A stretch of 64,000 nucleotides of DNA, taken from the NCBI GenBank assembly GCA_000720995.1, contig JOEL01000003.1, forward strand, positions 62,001 to 126,000, given 5' to 3'. This document shows positions 1-8,550 of the stretch, in pieces (within the stretch, counting starts at the first letter, position 1; each line of letters begins with the position of its first letter). The notes beneath the pieces are model-generated. The model was not told the origin of the DNA. It was given only the letters and a program-made list of their open reading frames with translations, and ran no database searches. This DNA is from Streptomyces celluloflavus. Its GTDB lineage: Bacteria > Actinomycetota > Actinomycetes > Streptomycetales > Streptomycetaceae. The position numbers and the translations under genes were made by a program.

Positions 1-533
1 GCGGCGATGACGAGGGCGACGGCGGCGATCATCACCGTCCACAGGACGACCGTCAGCCGGGCGATGTTCTCCACCCGCCGCCACAGCAGCGCGATGATGG
101 CGGCGGTGACGACGAGCCCGACGGCATCGCCCTGTCCCTGGCTCATCTCCGGCCACAGATAGCCCAGGTACTGCACGAATCCGATGACGCCCGTGGACAT
201 CGCCAGCGGGATGAACAGCATGGCCGTCCAGACGAACAGGAACGGCATCAGCTTGCCGGTGCGGTACTGGAACGCCTGCCGCAGATAGACGTAACTGCCG
301 CCGGCGCCCGGTAAGGAGGCGCCCAGCTTCGCCCAGATCAGCCCGTCGGCCAGCGCCAGGACCGCGCCCGCGGCGAACCCTATGACGGCCTGCGGCCCGC
401 CGAACGCGGCGACCATCAGCGGGATCGTCACGAACGGCCCGATGCCGCACATCTGGCTCATGTTGATGGCGGTGGCCTGGAAGAGGCCGATCCGGCGGAC
501 GAATCCCGCGCGCGTGTCGAGCCGGTCGGACAT
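1..533 (-). CDS. APC-family amino acid permease, N-terminal part (runs off the window)
   Basis: The reverse strand reads without a stop from an ATG at 533 to the window edge, about 177 residues. The protein starts MSDRLDTRAGFVRRIGLFQA and then gives a first helix containing NMSQMCGIGPFVTIPLM, which is the glycine-rich TM1 typical of the APC superfamily. Three more hydrophobic helices follow, with a GAGGSYVYLRQAF segment typical of TM2-TM3. It probably imports or exchanges amino acids or related amines across the membrane, but the substrate cannot be told. The C-terminal helices lie outside the window. Confidence 0.85.
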   Translation of the reverse strand, partial: MSDRLDTRAGFVRRIGLFQATAINMSQMCGIGPFVTIPLMVAAFGGPQAVIGFAAGAVLALADGLIWAKLGASLPGAGGSYVYLRQAFQYRTGKLMPFLFVWTAMLFIPLAMSTGVIGFVQYLGYLWPEMSQGQGDAVGLVVTAAIIALLWRRVENIARLTVVLWTVMIAAVALVIA

Positions 534-679
534 GCATCAGCCCTTTCGCAGGCCGGCTCTCGCGCCGGTGCGCGGCCGGTGGTGCCGGGCCACAGGCTGA
601 CACGCCCGGCGCCACCGCGCACCGGTCGTGACCGGACTTTTCCGCGGCGCCCGCTACCGGGCGCGGTGCGGCGGGGCCG

Positions 680-1306
680 TCACAGGTCCCCGTACGCCTC
701 GCCGCCGACTTCCAGGAGCGCCGTCCCGGCCGTCGCGTCGGCCAGCCAGCCGCGGAAGGCGTCCAGCTCGGCCTCCGGGAGCCCGACCTCGATGCGTACC
801 TCGGCTCCGTATGTCACCTCGCGGACCGCGCGGCCCGTCGTCCGCAGGTCGTTCTCCACCCGCCCCGCCCGCTGGTGGTCGACGGTGACGGTCACCAGCC
901 GGAAGCGCTGCCGGGTGATCGTGCCGAGCACGTCCAGCGTCTCCCCGACGACGCCTCCGTACGCGCGGATGAGGCCGCCGGCCCCGAGCTTGATGCCGCC
1001 GAAGTACCGGGTGACGACGGCCACGACGTAGCGCACCTCGCGGCGCACCAGCATCTGGAGCATCGGGACGCCCGCGGTGCCGCCCGGTTCGCCGTCGTCG
1101 CTCGCCTTCTGGATACCGCCCTCGGCGCCGATGACGTAGGCGAAGCAGTGGTGGCGGGCGCCGGGGTGCTCCTTGCGGACGCGCGCGATGAAGTCCTGGG
1201 CCTCGGTCTCGGTCGCGACGGGCGCGAGCGCGCAGATGAAGCGGGACTTGTTGATCTCGGTCTCGTGGACGCCCGCGCGCGCGAGGGTCCGGTACTGGTC
1301 CGGCAT
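680..1306 (-). CDS. YigZ/IMPACT family protein
   Basis: A 208-residue protein of the YigZ/UPF0029 (IMPACT) family, with the usual bacterial length. The N-terminal domain carries ETEINKSRFICALAPV and HPGARHHCFAYVIG. These are followed by the GEPGGTAGVPML and TRYFGGIKLGAGGL stretches that mark the family. The C-terminal half is the ferredoxin-like UPF0029 domain. Its biochemical role in bacteria is unsettled; the eukaryotic relative regulates translation through GCN1. The ATG at 1306 is the natural start and the gene stands alone. Confidence 0.9.
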   Translation of the reverse strand: MPDQYRTLARAGVHETEINKSRFICALAPVATETEAQDFIARVRKEHPGARHHCFAYVIGAEGGIQKASDDGEPGGTAGVPMLQMLVRREVRYVVAVVTRYFGGIKLGAGGLIRAYGGVVGETLDVLGTITRQRFRLVTVTVDHQRAGRVENDLRTTGRAVREVTYGAEVRIEVGLPEAELDAFRGWLADATAGTALLEVGGEAYGDL

Positions 1307-1548
1307 CGCACCAGCCTATGCGGCCCCCGGAACGGGTGGACACCGGCCGCTCCCGCCGCCGCGCCGCGCTGCGGTGTCCGCCGTACGGGCGCAGTCCGCG
1401 CGTCCAGGCGGCGTACCCGCGCGGTCCGCTCGGTGCGTCGGAACGACGTCCGTGCCGCTCGTGGGCACTGTGAGCCCCGGGCGAGGGCCTCGGCATCCGG
1501 CCCCGCTCACGTACGCAGGAACGGAACGGCGGTCTGGCGGAGGGCTTC

Positions 1549-2349
1549 ATGGACAAGGACACACAGTCGGAGACGGCGGCGGGCGTTCCCGTGACGGGCA
1601 GTGCGATGCCCGAACCGCCGCCGGAGGTCGTCGAGGCGGCCCGGCAGGCACCCGATCACTGGCTGGCCATGGTGGATCTCACCTGGTCCGGCGAGGGACC
1701 GCCGCCGCAGTGGGCGCTGATCGGGCAGTGGCGGTCGGGGCCGACCGGTGAGATCGAGGAGTGGCAGGACAATCCGGAGTACCGGCCCTCCCCGCAGATG
1801 CTGGACTGGCCGGATCCGGCCGACGCGGTCGACAGCGCGGTCCAGCTGGCCGCCACCGGCTACGGCCCGGCGCAGGACGTTCCGGCGGCGCTGGCGCGCG
1901 CGGAGGTCTCCGTCCTGGTCAGCGCGACCGGGACGCCGCTGACCGCGGCCTCCCCCGAGGGCACGCCGGTGGTGCCCGTCTACACGTCCGCGGTCTATCT
2001 GGAGTCCGTGGGGCGTCTGCTGTACGACCGGCGGCCGGTGGCCGAACTCGTCGACCATCTGCCGCCGGGCCATGCCCTCTATCTCAACCCGACCGGCCCG
2101 GTGAGCATGCTGGTGGAGACCGAGCAGCTGCGCGCCGCACTGGCGGCCGTCGGCACCGGGCCCGGGGGGCAGGCGGGCGAGGCGGCGGAACCGGCCGCCC
2201 CGGGGACGCTGCGCCCGGGGACGGCGGCGGCCGGGGCCGAGCCGGTCGGCAGCGGGATGGCGATCGGCAAGCCGGCCCGCGCCGCGGTCGGGGCCACCGT
2301 CGTGGGGGCGGGGATGGCGGGCAGCGGGATGGCCGGCGGCCAGAGCTGA
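1549..2349 (+). CDS. SseB-domain protein
   Basis: A 266-residue protein with an SseB N-terminal domain between about residues 90 and 205, recognised from VPVYTSAVYLESVG and the segment HLPPGHALYLNPTGPVSM. The first 85 residues carry a WALIGQWRS tract, and the last 60 residues are a low-complexity Gly/Ala/Pro tail ending in AGMAGSGMAGGQS that is probably disordered. Proteins of this type are common in Streptomyces and have no proven function. A GGAGGG ribosome-binding site precedes the ATG. Confidence 0.8.
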   Translation: MDKDTQSETAAGVPVTGSAMPEPPPEVVEAARQAPDHWLAMVDLTWSGEGPPPQWALIGQWRSGPTGEIEEWQDNPEYRPSPQMLDWPDPADAVDSAVQLAATGYGPAQDVPAALARAEVSVLVSATGTPLTAASPEGTPVVPVYTSAVYLESVGRLLYDRRPVAELVDHLPPGHALYLNPTGPVSMLVETEQLRAALAAVGTGPGGQAGEAAEPAAPGTLRPGTAAAGAEPVGSGMAIGKPARAAVGATVVGAGMAGSGMAGGQS

Positions 2350-2366
2350 CCATCCCGCGCAGGACT

Positions 2367-2398
2367 CGCCCCGCCCGTCTTCCCCTTCGGGCGGGGCG
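2367..2398. terminator. Hairpin terminator after the SseB-domain gene
   Basis: An 11-bp perfect GC-rich stem (2367-2377 with 2388-2398) has a 10-base loop and starts 18 bp after the stop of the SseB-domain gene. There is no clear T-run, which is normal for Streptomyces terminators. Confidence 0.65.
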
Positions 2399-2570
2399 TC
2401 TGCGTGTCCGGGGACTCCGCACGGGGGCTCTGTCCGGGGGCGGGGTCCGGCAGCGCCCCGGGGCCCGGCGGCTCCCCCGCCCCGGGGCTTCCCCGGTCGG
2501 CGCGGGAATCTCCGGACGGCCCTGTCCGTTGATCGGCACAGGACCCATCCCCCTCCGCAGGAGGCAGCAC

Positions 2571-3008
2571 GTGTACGGCGACCCCCGCACCATCCGCCGG
2601 ATTCTCACCGGGTCCGGCGAGACCTGGGCCGTGGTCGGCCTGTCCGGCAACGAACGGCGGGCGGCGCACGGCGTGGCGGAGCTGTTGCAGCACTACGGCA
2701 AGCGGATCGTGCCCGTGCACCCCAAGGCCGAGACGGTCCACGGCGAGCGGGGGTACGCCACCCTCACCGACATCCCGTTCCCGGTCGATGTGGTCGATGT
2801 GTCCGTCAACAGCGCGCTGGCGGGCGCCGTCGCCGACGAGGCCGTGGCGATCGGCGCGAAGGCCGTGTGGTTCCAGCTCGGGGTGGTCGACGAAGCGGCG
2901 TGGGACCGGGTGCGCGGGGCCGGTCTCGACATGGTGATGGACCGCTGTCCGGCCATCGAGATACCCCGCCTGGGGCTCCGCCCCGCGTGCGCTAGCGTCC
3001 GTTCATGA
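2571..3008 (+). CDS. CoA-binding (YccU-type) protein
   Basis: A 145-residue single-domain Rossmann protein of the CoA_binding_2/YccU type. The start is the GTG at 2571 because a strong AGGAGG lies 6 bases upstream; the longer frame upstream is not coding. Visible features are the nucleotide-binding WAVVGLSGNERRAAHGV segment, KRIVPVHP, and VWFQLGVVDEAAW near the C-terminus, ending around MDRCPAIEIPRLGL. Family members bind CoA or acyl-CoA, but their physiological role is unclear. The stop overlaps the next ATG (ATGA), so the two genes are probably cotranslated. Confidence 0.85.
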   Translation: MYGDPRTIRRILTGSGETWAVVGLSGNERRAAHGVAELLQHYGKRIVPVHPKAETVHGERGYATLTDIPFPVDVVDVSVNSALAGAVADEAVAIGAKAVWFQLGVVDEAAWDRVRGAGLDMVMDRCPAIEIPRLGLRPACASVRS

Positions 3009-3496
3009 TCACACCACGTGCCGCCCGCCCCGAAGACGCCGCCGAACTCGTCCGGCTGCGCCGCCTGATGTTCTCCGCCATGACCGGCCGGGACGAGCCC
3101 GGCGGCTGGGAGCGGGACGCCGAGGAGATGGCCCGCCGGCAGCTGACCGGTCCGGATCCGGTGCTCGGCGCGTTCGTGGTGGACGGTGACGCGGCCGGCG
3201 CCGCCCCGCATCTGGCGGCGTGCGCGGTCGGGCGGATCGAGGAACGGCTGCCGGCCCCCGGCCACCCCGCCGGCCGCTTCGCCTTCGTCTTCAACGTCTG
3301 CACGGACCCCCGCTACCGCGGCCGCGGCCTCGCGCGCACCACGACGGAGGCGCTGCTGGCCTGGTTCGCCGAGCGTGGCGTCACCCGCGTCGATCTGCAC
3401 GCCACCGACGACGCCGAGCCGCTCTACCGGAGCCTGGGCTTCGCCGAGCACTCCACGGCTCTGTCGCTGGACCTGCGGACCCGCGCGCGGCCGTAA
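3005..3496 (+). CDS. GNAT-family N-acetyltransferase
   Basis: A 163-residue GCN5-related acetyltransferase. It opens with ITPRAARPEDAAELVRLRR, the usual beta1-alpha1 segment. The acetyl-CoA pyrophosphate-binding motif A is NVCTDPRYRGRGLARTTTEA (RGRGLA). The C-terminal LYRSLGFAEHSTALSLDL is the typical end of the fold. The substrate is unknown. It overlaps the CoA-binding gene by four bases, which is suggestive given that the upstream protein is also a predicted CoA binder. Confidence 0.88.
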   Translation: MITPRAARPEDAAELVRLRRLMFSAMTGRDEPGGWERDAEEMARRQLTGPDPVLGAFVVDGDAAGAAPHLAACAVGRIEERLPAPGHPAGRFAFVFNVCTDPRYRGRGLARTTTEALLAWFAERGVTRVDLHATDDAEPLYRSLGFAEHSTALSLDLRTRARP

Positions 3497-3538
3497 GCCC
3501 CGGCCGTCCGGGCTCCCCGACGGTCCCGGCGGTGGCCG

Positions 3539-4096
3539 TCAGGCGACGCCCAGCCCCGCCAGCACGGTGACGCCGGGCAGTTCGGCGAGCGCCTTGCCCG
3601 GCACGATGAGCTTGCCGCGGCGGCCGCCGCTGCCGATCAGCACGTACGGGGCGTCGGCGACGGCGGCGTCCACCAGCAGCGGCCAGCCGGCGGGCAGGCC
3701 GATCGGGGTGATGCCGCCGTACTCCATGCCGCTGTCCCCGACCGCGGTGTCCATCGGCGCGAACGACGCCTTGCGGGCGCCCAGTTGGCGGCGGACCACC
3801 CCGTTGACGTCGACGCGGGTGTGCGAGAGGGCCACGCAGGCGGCCAGGCTCACCTCGCCGCCGCGCTTGCCCGCGACCACGACGCAGTTCGCCGACTGTT
3901 CCAGCAGCCAGCGCCCGTGGTGCTCGACGAGGGCGTCGGTGTCGGCGATCGCGGGGTCGGTGTCGACGTAGCGGATCTCCTCCACCGGTACGGATCCGCG
4001 CCAGCCGCGGATCGCGGCGGCAACGGGCTCGGTCAGCAGATCCAGGCACGCGGTGGCGGGCCTGACCTCGTCGAAGGCATCCATGGGCACGGGCAT
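3539..4096 (-). CDS. YbaK/prolyl-tRNA deacylase-like protein
   Basis: A protein of about 185 residues with a YbaK/EbsC editing domain. Supporting segments are NCVVVAGKRGGEVSLAACVA, the lysine/glycine tract around GARKASFAPM, and YGGITPIGLPAGWPLLVD, a hallmark of aminoacyl-tRNA trans-editing domains that hydrolyse mischarged Cys- or Ala-tRNA(Pro). The start is ambiguous. A TTG at 4105 extends the frame, and ATGs at 4096 and 4084 are both possible; I chose 4096. It converges on the GNAT gene with a 42-bp gap. Confidence 0.8.
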   Translation of the reverse strand: MPVPMDAFDEVRPATACLDLLTEPVAAAIRGWRGSVPVEEIRYVDTDPAIADTDALVEHHGRWLLEQSANCVVVAGKRGGEVSLAACVALSHTRVDVNGVVRRQLGARKASFAPMDTAVGDSGMEYGGITPIGLPAGWPLLVDAAVADAPYVLIGSGGRRGKLIVPGKALAELPGVTVLAGLGVA

Positions 4097-4159
4097 GCGC
4101 GTCAAGCTAACAGGTGCCCCGAGCGGCCCGGCGGGCGGTCCCGGCAGGGGCGGACCGGC

Positions 4160-4732
4160 TCAGCGGGCGGGCGGAATGATCACCGACATGGTCATCTCGA
4201 CGGGCTCCGCGGCGTCGTTGCGGTAGCCGTGCGCGACCTTGGCCTCGAAGGTCGCCGAGGTGCCCGCGGGCACCGTGTGCGGCGCGCCGTCCACGATGAG
4301 CGTCAGCGTGCCGGCGCGGACATGGATCAGCTCGACGCTGCCGGGCGGATGCGGATCGGAGACGCTCTCGTCGCCGGGCATCAGGCGCCAGTCCCACAGT
4401 TCGAAGGGCCCGGGTGCCTCGGCCCCGACGAGGAGGGTGGTGTGGCTGCCCGCGTCGGTGGACCACATCCGCACGGCCTCGCCCGGTGCCACCATCCGCA
4501 CCTGCGGCCCCTGTTCGTAGTCCAGGAGCGTGGTGATGCTGACGCCGAGCGCGTCGGCGATCTTGACGGTGGTCCCCACGCTCGGGTTCGTCCGGGCCTG
4601 CTCGATCTGGATGATCATGCCGCGGCTGACGCCGGCCCGCGCGGCCAGCGCGTCGAGGGTGTATCCGCGTTCGGTGCGCCAGCGTTTGAGGTTGCGGGCG
4701 AGCGACCGGGTGAGCTGTTCGAGGTCGGTCAC
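4160..4732 (-). CDS. XRE-family regulator with C-terminal cupin domain
   Basis: A 190-residue regulator. Residues about 10-65 form an XRE helix-turn-helix (TLDALAARAGVSRGMIIQIE). Residues about 105-185 form a cupin barrel (HPPGSVELIHVRAGTLTLIV, VPAGTSATFEAKVAHGYRN). This architecture is typical of regulators of amino acid, polyamine or small-acid metabolism, with the ligand bound in the cupin. The GTG at 4732 is the start. No operator was identified. Confidence 0.88.
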   Translation of the reverse strand: MTDLEQLTRSLARNLKRWRTERGYTLDALAARAGVSRGMIIQIEQARTNPSVGTTVKIADALGVSITTLLDYEQGPQVRMVAPGEAVRMWSTDAGSHTTLLVGAEAPGPFELWDWRLMPGDESVSDPHPPGSVELIHVRAGTLTLIVDGAPHTVPAGTSATFEAKVAHGYRNDAAEPVEMTMSVIIPPAR

Positions 4733-4870
4733 GGTCCGTCCCGGTTCACTGTGTCGAATGCCGTTGCCGAGCGCGTCGCCGCACTACGGTCCGGTGCACT
4801 TCCGCGTGCAGCTCACTGTACTGCGTGGGGTCGCCGTGACCGCGGGTGGCGCCGCCCGGCTGACGGCCGC

Positions 4871-5674
4871 TCAGGAACCGCCCGGCGCCGCGTCCGCCGC
4901 CGAGCCGTCCGGGAGCGCCCGGTCCGCCTCCCCGGCCGCCGCGTGCTCGGCGAGCGCGAGCAGCTGCTCGGGGGTGACCCCCTCGGGCACCGGCACCGGG
5001 GGCGGCGTACGCAGCGGCGGCTGCCAGCCCGTCTCCCGGTCCCAGCTGCGGACGACCCTGGCGGGTGCGCCGGCCACCACCGCATGGTCGGGGACCGCAC
5101 CGCGCACGACGGCGCCGGCCGCGACGACCACGTTCCGGCCCAGCCGGGCGCCGGGCAGGATGACCGCCCCCGTACCGATCCAGCTGCCGGGGCCGATGCT
5201 GACCGGGTCGGTGCGCGGCCACTGCTTCCCGACCGGCACATCGGGGTCGTCGTAGCTGTGGTTGGTGGTGGTGACGTAGACCCCGGGGCCGAAGAAGCAG
5301 TCGTCGCCGATCGTCAGCCGGACATCCGCGATCACATGGCTGCCACGGCCCAGCACGACGCCGTTGCCCAGCGTCAGGATCGGGGCGGGCCCCAGGTCGA
5401 GGTCCGGCATCATGCCCGCCGTCAGGGTCACGTCCTGGGCGATGATGCAGTGGTCGCCGATCTCGATCCAGGGGTCGCCGAAGACGGTGCCCTGGGGGTA
5501 GGCGAGCCGGGTGCCGGCGCCGATCCGGCGGAAGCGGTACGGTCCCGGCCGCTCGGCCGTGACCGCCGCCGCCTGCCGCACCCAGCGCGCGCCACGGTGC
5601 ACGGCGCGCGACACGGCCCGGCGCCGCCAGGCCGCGACGGATGAGAACACGTTCTGGTTCGTCGGCACCCGCAC
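4871..5674 (-). CDS. Hexapeptide-repeat acyltransferase
   Basis: A 267-residue protein whose residues about 55-205 are left-handed beta-helix hexapeptide repeats, seen in runs such as GDHCIIAQDVTLTAG, VVLGRGSHVIADVR and IGTGAVILPGARLGRNVVV. The HSYDDPDVPVG loop is typical of WbbJ/maltose-acetyltransferase-type O-acetyltransferases. It probably acetylates a sugar or glycolipid, with the substrate unknown. The last 60 residues are a Pro/Ala/Glu-rich extension. The start is the GTG at 5674, and the next gene is divergent. Confidence 0.83.
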   Translation of the reverse strand: MRVPTNQNVFSSVAAWRRRAVSRAVHRGARWVRQAAAVTAERPGPYRFRRIGAGTRLAYPQGTVFGDPWIEIGDHCIIAQDVTLTAGMMPDLDLGPAPILTLGNGVVLGRGSHVIADVRLTIGDDCFFGPGVYVTTTNHSYDDPDVPVGKQWPRTDPVSIGPGSWIGTGAVILPGARLGRNVVVAAGAVVRGAVPDHAVVAGAPARVVRSWDRETGWQPPLRTPPPVPVPEGVTPEQLLALAEHAAAGEADRALPDGSAADAAPGGS

Positions 5675-5824
5675 ACGGTACTCAGCGCGCCGCGCGCCGT
5701 CCCCGCGATCCGCTGTGATCTTCGCCCCACCACCGCCTTCCCCGCTCGTCCGTCCGCCCCGGTGTCCGTCGTCTACGGTGCTGTGGACGCGGCGACCGGG
5801 CGGCGACGGCGAGGGGAGAGCGGC

Positions 5825-6364
5825 ATGTCGGGGCAGGCATTGATCTCAGCGGTGGGCGGCAAGGAGCCGGTGGTCGATCCGGCGGCGTTCACCGCCCCCA
5901 CGTCCGTGGTGCTCGGCGAGGTCACCCTGGCCGCGGGCGCCAGTGTCTGGTACCACGCGGTGCTGCGCGCCGACTGCGGTCCGATCGTGCTCGGCGCCGA
6001 CAGCAACATCCAGGACAACTGCACGGTGCATGTGGATCCCGGCTTCCCGGTGACCGTCGGCGCGCGCGTCTCCGTCGGGCACAACGCGGTCCTGCACGGC
6101 TGCACCGTCGAGGACGACGTCCTGGTCGGCATGGGCGCGACCGTATTGAACGGTGCGCACATCGGCGCCGGTTCGCTGGTCGCCGCGCAGGCGCTCGTCC
6201 CGCAGGGCATGCGGGTGCCGCCCGGTTCGCTGGTCGCCGGGGTGCCGGCGAAGGTCAGACGGGAGCTGACCGAGGAGGAGCGCGCGAGCATCAAGCTGAA
6301 CGCGGCGATGTACCTGGAGCTGGTACGGCGGCATCGAGCGGCGGCGGCCGGCACCGAGGGCTGA
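5825..6364 (+). CDS. Gamma-carbonic-anhydrase-like protein
   Basis: A 179-residue left-handed beta-helix protein of the gamma-carbonic anhydrase (CaiE/YrdA/PaaY) family. The histidine pattern of the zinc site is visible in CTVHVDPGFP and VSVGHNAVLHGCTVEDDV, and the Q/N-rich turn SNIQDNC also fits. I placed the start at the ATG at 5825 because GAGGGGAGAG precedes it; a longer frame from 5762 lacks such a site. True anhydrase activity has been shown for only some family members. Confidence 0.88.
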   Translation: MSGQALISAVGGKEPVVDPAAFTAPTSVVLGEVTLAAGASVWYHAVLRADCGPIVLGADSNIQDNCTVHVDPGFPVTVGARVSVGHNAVLHGCTVEDDVLVGMGATVLNGAHIGAGSLVAAQALVPQGMRVPPGSLVAGVPAKVRRELTEEERASIKLNAAMYLELVRRHRAAAAGTEG

Positions 6365-6391
6365 CCCGCAGCGGCCCGGCGCCGGCCCTCG

Positions 6392-7171
6392 TCAGGGGCG
6401 CCGCGCGGACTCGGCGGCCACCAGCACGGACGCCAGCAGTTCGGCGTCGAAGAGGGTGGCGTCCGCGAGGCGGTTGGCGCCCGCGTACGCGTTCAGCATC
6501 ATCTTGGCGCTCCGCAGGGCCGCGGGGGACCTGCGGACCAGCGGCCCGGTCCACTTCGCTATGACGTCGTCCAACTCCTCTTCCGGGACGGCCTTGTGGA
6601 GGAGGGACAGTTCCGCCGCCTTCGCCGCGTCGAACCTCTCGCCGGTGAGGATCAGCTCCCGGATCCGGGCGGCGCCCGATTCGTTCAGCAGCCGTGGCAG
6701 GACGCCGCCCCAGGCGGGCGGCAGCCCGAGCGCGAGTTCCGGCAGCCGGAAGCGGCAGGTGTCCGCGCCGGCCCGCAGATCGCAGAAGACCGCCAGCGCG
6801 ATCCCCGCGCCCACCACTCGACCGTGCAGCCGGGCGATGGTCACGGCGTTCGCGGTCGCGAGCGCGTCGCACACCCGCCTGGCCTTGTCGCCCATGCTGC
6901 GCAGACTCGCCCCGGTGCCGTCGGCGGCGAGGGACCGGGCGAAGTCCCCGCGGTCGCCGCCCAGGCAGAAGTCCGCCCCGGCGCCGGAGAGGATCAGCAC
7001 CCGGACCTCCGGCGCGTCCTGTGCGGCGCCGAGCACGGTGAGGAGGTCGTCGAGCATCGGCCCGGAGAGTGCGTTGCCGGATTCCGGGCTGTTCAGCCGG
7101 ACCGTGAGCACGGGCCCCTCGTGGGCGACCTCAAGGGTCTTGAAGCTCTCGCGCACGGTGTCGTTCGTCAT
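6392..7171 (-). CDS. Enoyl-CoA hydratase/isomerase family protein, last gene of the conservon operon
   Basis: A 259-residue crotonase-fold protein. Visible hallmarks are ADFCLGGDRGDF (oxyanion loop) and LHGRVVGAGIALAVFCDLRA, followed by FRLPELALGLPPAWGGVLPRL, the usual substrate-channel region. The position corresponding to the catalytic glutamate of hydratases falls in the GLPPAWGG segment and is not clearly an acid, so the reaction may differ from classical hydration. Its ribosome-binding GAGG overlaps the stop of the preceding P450 gene, so the two are cotranscribed. An acyl-CoA-processing enzyme downstream of two P450s suggests a small lipid or polyketide-like substrate. Confidence 0.87.
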   Translation of the reverse strand: MTNDTVRESFKTLEVAHEGPVLTVRLNSPESGNALSGPMLDDLLTVLGAAQDAPEVRVLILSGAGADFCLGGDRGDFARSLAADGTGASLRSMGDKARRVCDALATANAVTIARLHGRVVGAGIALAVFCDLRAGADTCRFRLPELALGLPPAWGGVLPRLLNESGAARIRELILTGERFDAAKAAELSLLHKAVPEEELDDVIAKWTGPLVRRSPAALRSAKMMLNAYAGANRLADATLFDAELLASVLVAAESARRP

Positions 7172-7178
7172 CGGTACC

Positions 7179-8444
7179 TCAGGGGTTGATTACGGGCAGC
7201 GTCACCAGGCGCCGGAAGGCGACGCGCGGCGCCCATTCCGGCGCACGGCCGAGGCGCAGACCGGGGAACCGCCCGAGCACCGCGGTCAGCAGCGTGGTCG
7301 CTTCGAGACGGGCCAGCGCCGCACCGAGGCAGTAGTGGATGCCGCCGCTGAAGCTCAGATGGGTGGCCTTGCGGCGTACGTCGAAGACATCGGGGTCGGT
7401 GTGCTGCGCCGGATCGTGGTTGGCGGCGCCGACCATGAGGTGCACCATCTGGTCCTTGGGGACGTGGACCCCGGCGACGGTGGTGTCCTCGCCCGCGACC
7501 CGGCTCACCACATGCGTGGGGGCGTCGTGGCGCAGCACCTCCTCGATCGCCCCGGGAATGTCCTGCGGGTGGGCGCGCAGCCACGCCTGCTGCCGCGGAT
7601 GTTCGGCGATCAGCCGCACCGTGGTGGACAGCAGGGTCGACGTGGTCTCCAGCGCGGCCAGGACGACGAAGAGCGCGAGGCGGTAGACGGCTTCGTCGGC
7701 GGCGTCCCGGTCCGGTTCGAGGCCGTCCCAGGTGCGAATCCATTCCGAGACCGGATCGTCACCGGGCGCCCGGCGCCGTTCCCGGACCAGTGCGGTGAAG
7801 TACTCGCGCAGCCGCCGGGTCGCGGCGTCGGACTGCGCGAGCTGGCTCGCGGACGGCAGCAGTTCCTGTGCGAACACCTGGTCGTGGGTGAGCGACCTCA
7901 GCAGCGGATAGTCGGCGGGCGGCAGCCCCAGCCATTGGCCGATCGTCGCCACCGGCAGTTCATCGCTGACCACGGCACCGAAATCCGCTTCGCCGTCCCG
8001 CAGTTGTTCCGCAAGCCTGTCCAGGAGGTCTTCCGTTGTCCTCTCGACGGAATTCTTGAGGGTGTCCAGGGTATTCCGGTCGAACATATTGCCCACCGAA
8101 CGCCGGACCCGTGTGTGGTGCGGCGGGTTGAGTCCGGGCAGTGTTTTGCTCATTTCGCGCGACGAGGCCGCACTCCAGCGCGTCGCATCACCTTGCCGGG
8201 CCCGCCATTCACTGTCGGGAACCAGCCAGGTTCTGTCGCGCACTATCTGGTCGCACAGTTCGTAGGAGGTCACCAGGTGGCCGCCCCAGGGAGCCGGAAC
8301 GAACTCCCCCATCGACCGGAGTTCCGCGTAGTAGGGCGAGGTGTCAGCTTGCCCGTCCGGTGTACGCAAGCGCGAAAAGAGCCTTACCACGGAACGGCGG
8401 TCGACGGTCGGGACCACGGGTGGGGCAACCACTGCGGCTTCCAC
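7179..8444 (-). CDS. Cytochrome P450, CYP154-like, of the conservon
   Basis: A P450 of about 421 residues. The I-helix has LAALETTSTLL, the K-helix has the normal ExxR motif in IEEVLRHDAP, and the heme-binding loop is FSGGIHYCLGAALAR with the cysteine ligand. I chose the GTG at 8444 because AAGGAG sits 8 bases upstream; a TTG at 8465 would add seven residues. In Streptomyces, CYP154 genes are typically paired with CYP157 genes within conservons, as here. It needs electron partners encoded elsewhere, since no ferredoxin is adjacent. The assignment to CYP154 rests on context and general sequence feel rather than a computed identity. Confidence 0.85.
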   Translation of the reverse strand: MEAAVVAPPVVPTVDRRSVVRLFSRLRTPDGQADTSPYYAELRSMGEFVPAPWGGHLVTSYELCDQIVRDRTWLVPDSEWRARQGDATRWSAASSREMSKTLPGLNPPHHTRVRRSVGNMFDRNTLDTLKNSVERTTEDLLDRLAEQLRDGEADFGAVVSDELPVATIGQWLGLPPADYPLLRSLTHDQVFAQELLPSASQLAQSDAATRRLREYFTALVRERRRAPGDDPVSEWIRTWDGLEPDRDAADEAVYRLALFVVLAALETTSTLLSTTVRLIAEHPRQQAWLRAHPQDIPGAIEEVLRHDAPTHVVSRVAGEDTTVAGVHVPKDQMVHLMVGAANHDPAQHTDPDVFDVRRKATHLSFSGGIHYCLGAALARLEATTLLTAVLGRFPGLRLGRAPEWAPRVAFRRLVTLPVINP

Positions 8445-8550
8445 GGCGGCGACTCCTTCGTTCAATACATCCGGGCAGATTGGCCTGATCTGACTACCCG
8501 TGAGGTTGAACGTTTATGCGACTGGATGTCACCTCACCCTGTTGCGAATG

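Noticed and set aside
654-1562. Long minus-strand open frame over the YigZ gene
   Set aside because: It is an Arg/Pro-rich shadow of the YigZ gene in another frame, as expected in high-GC DNA.
1761-2570. Upstream extension of the CoA-binding protein frame
   Set aside because: The extension overlaps the SseB-domain gene out of frame, has Arg/Gly-rich noise, and a strong ribosome-binding site marks GTG 2571.
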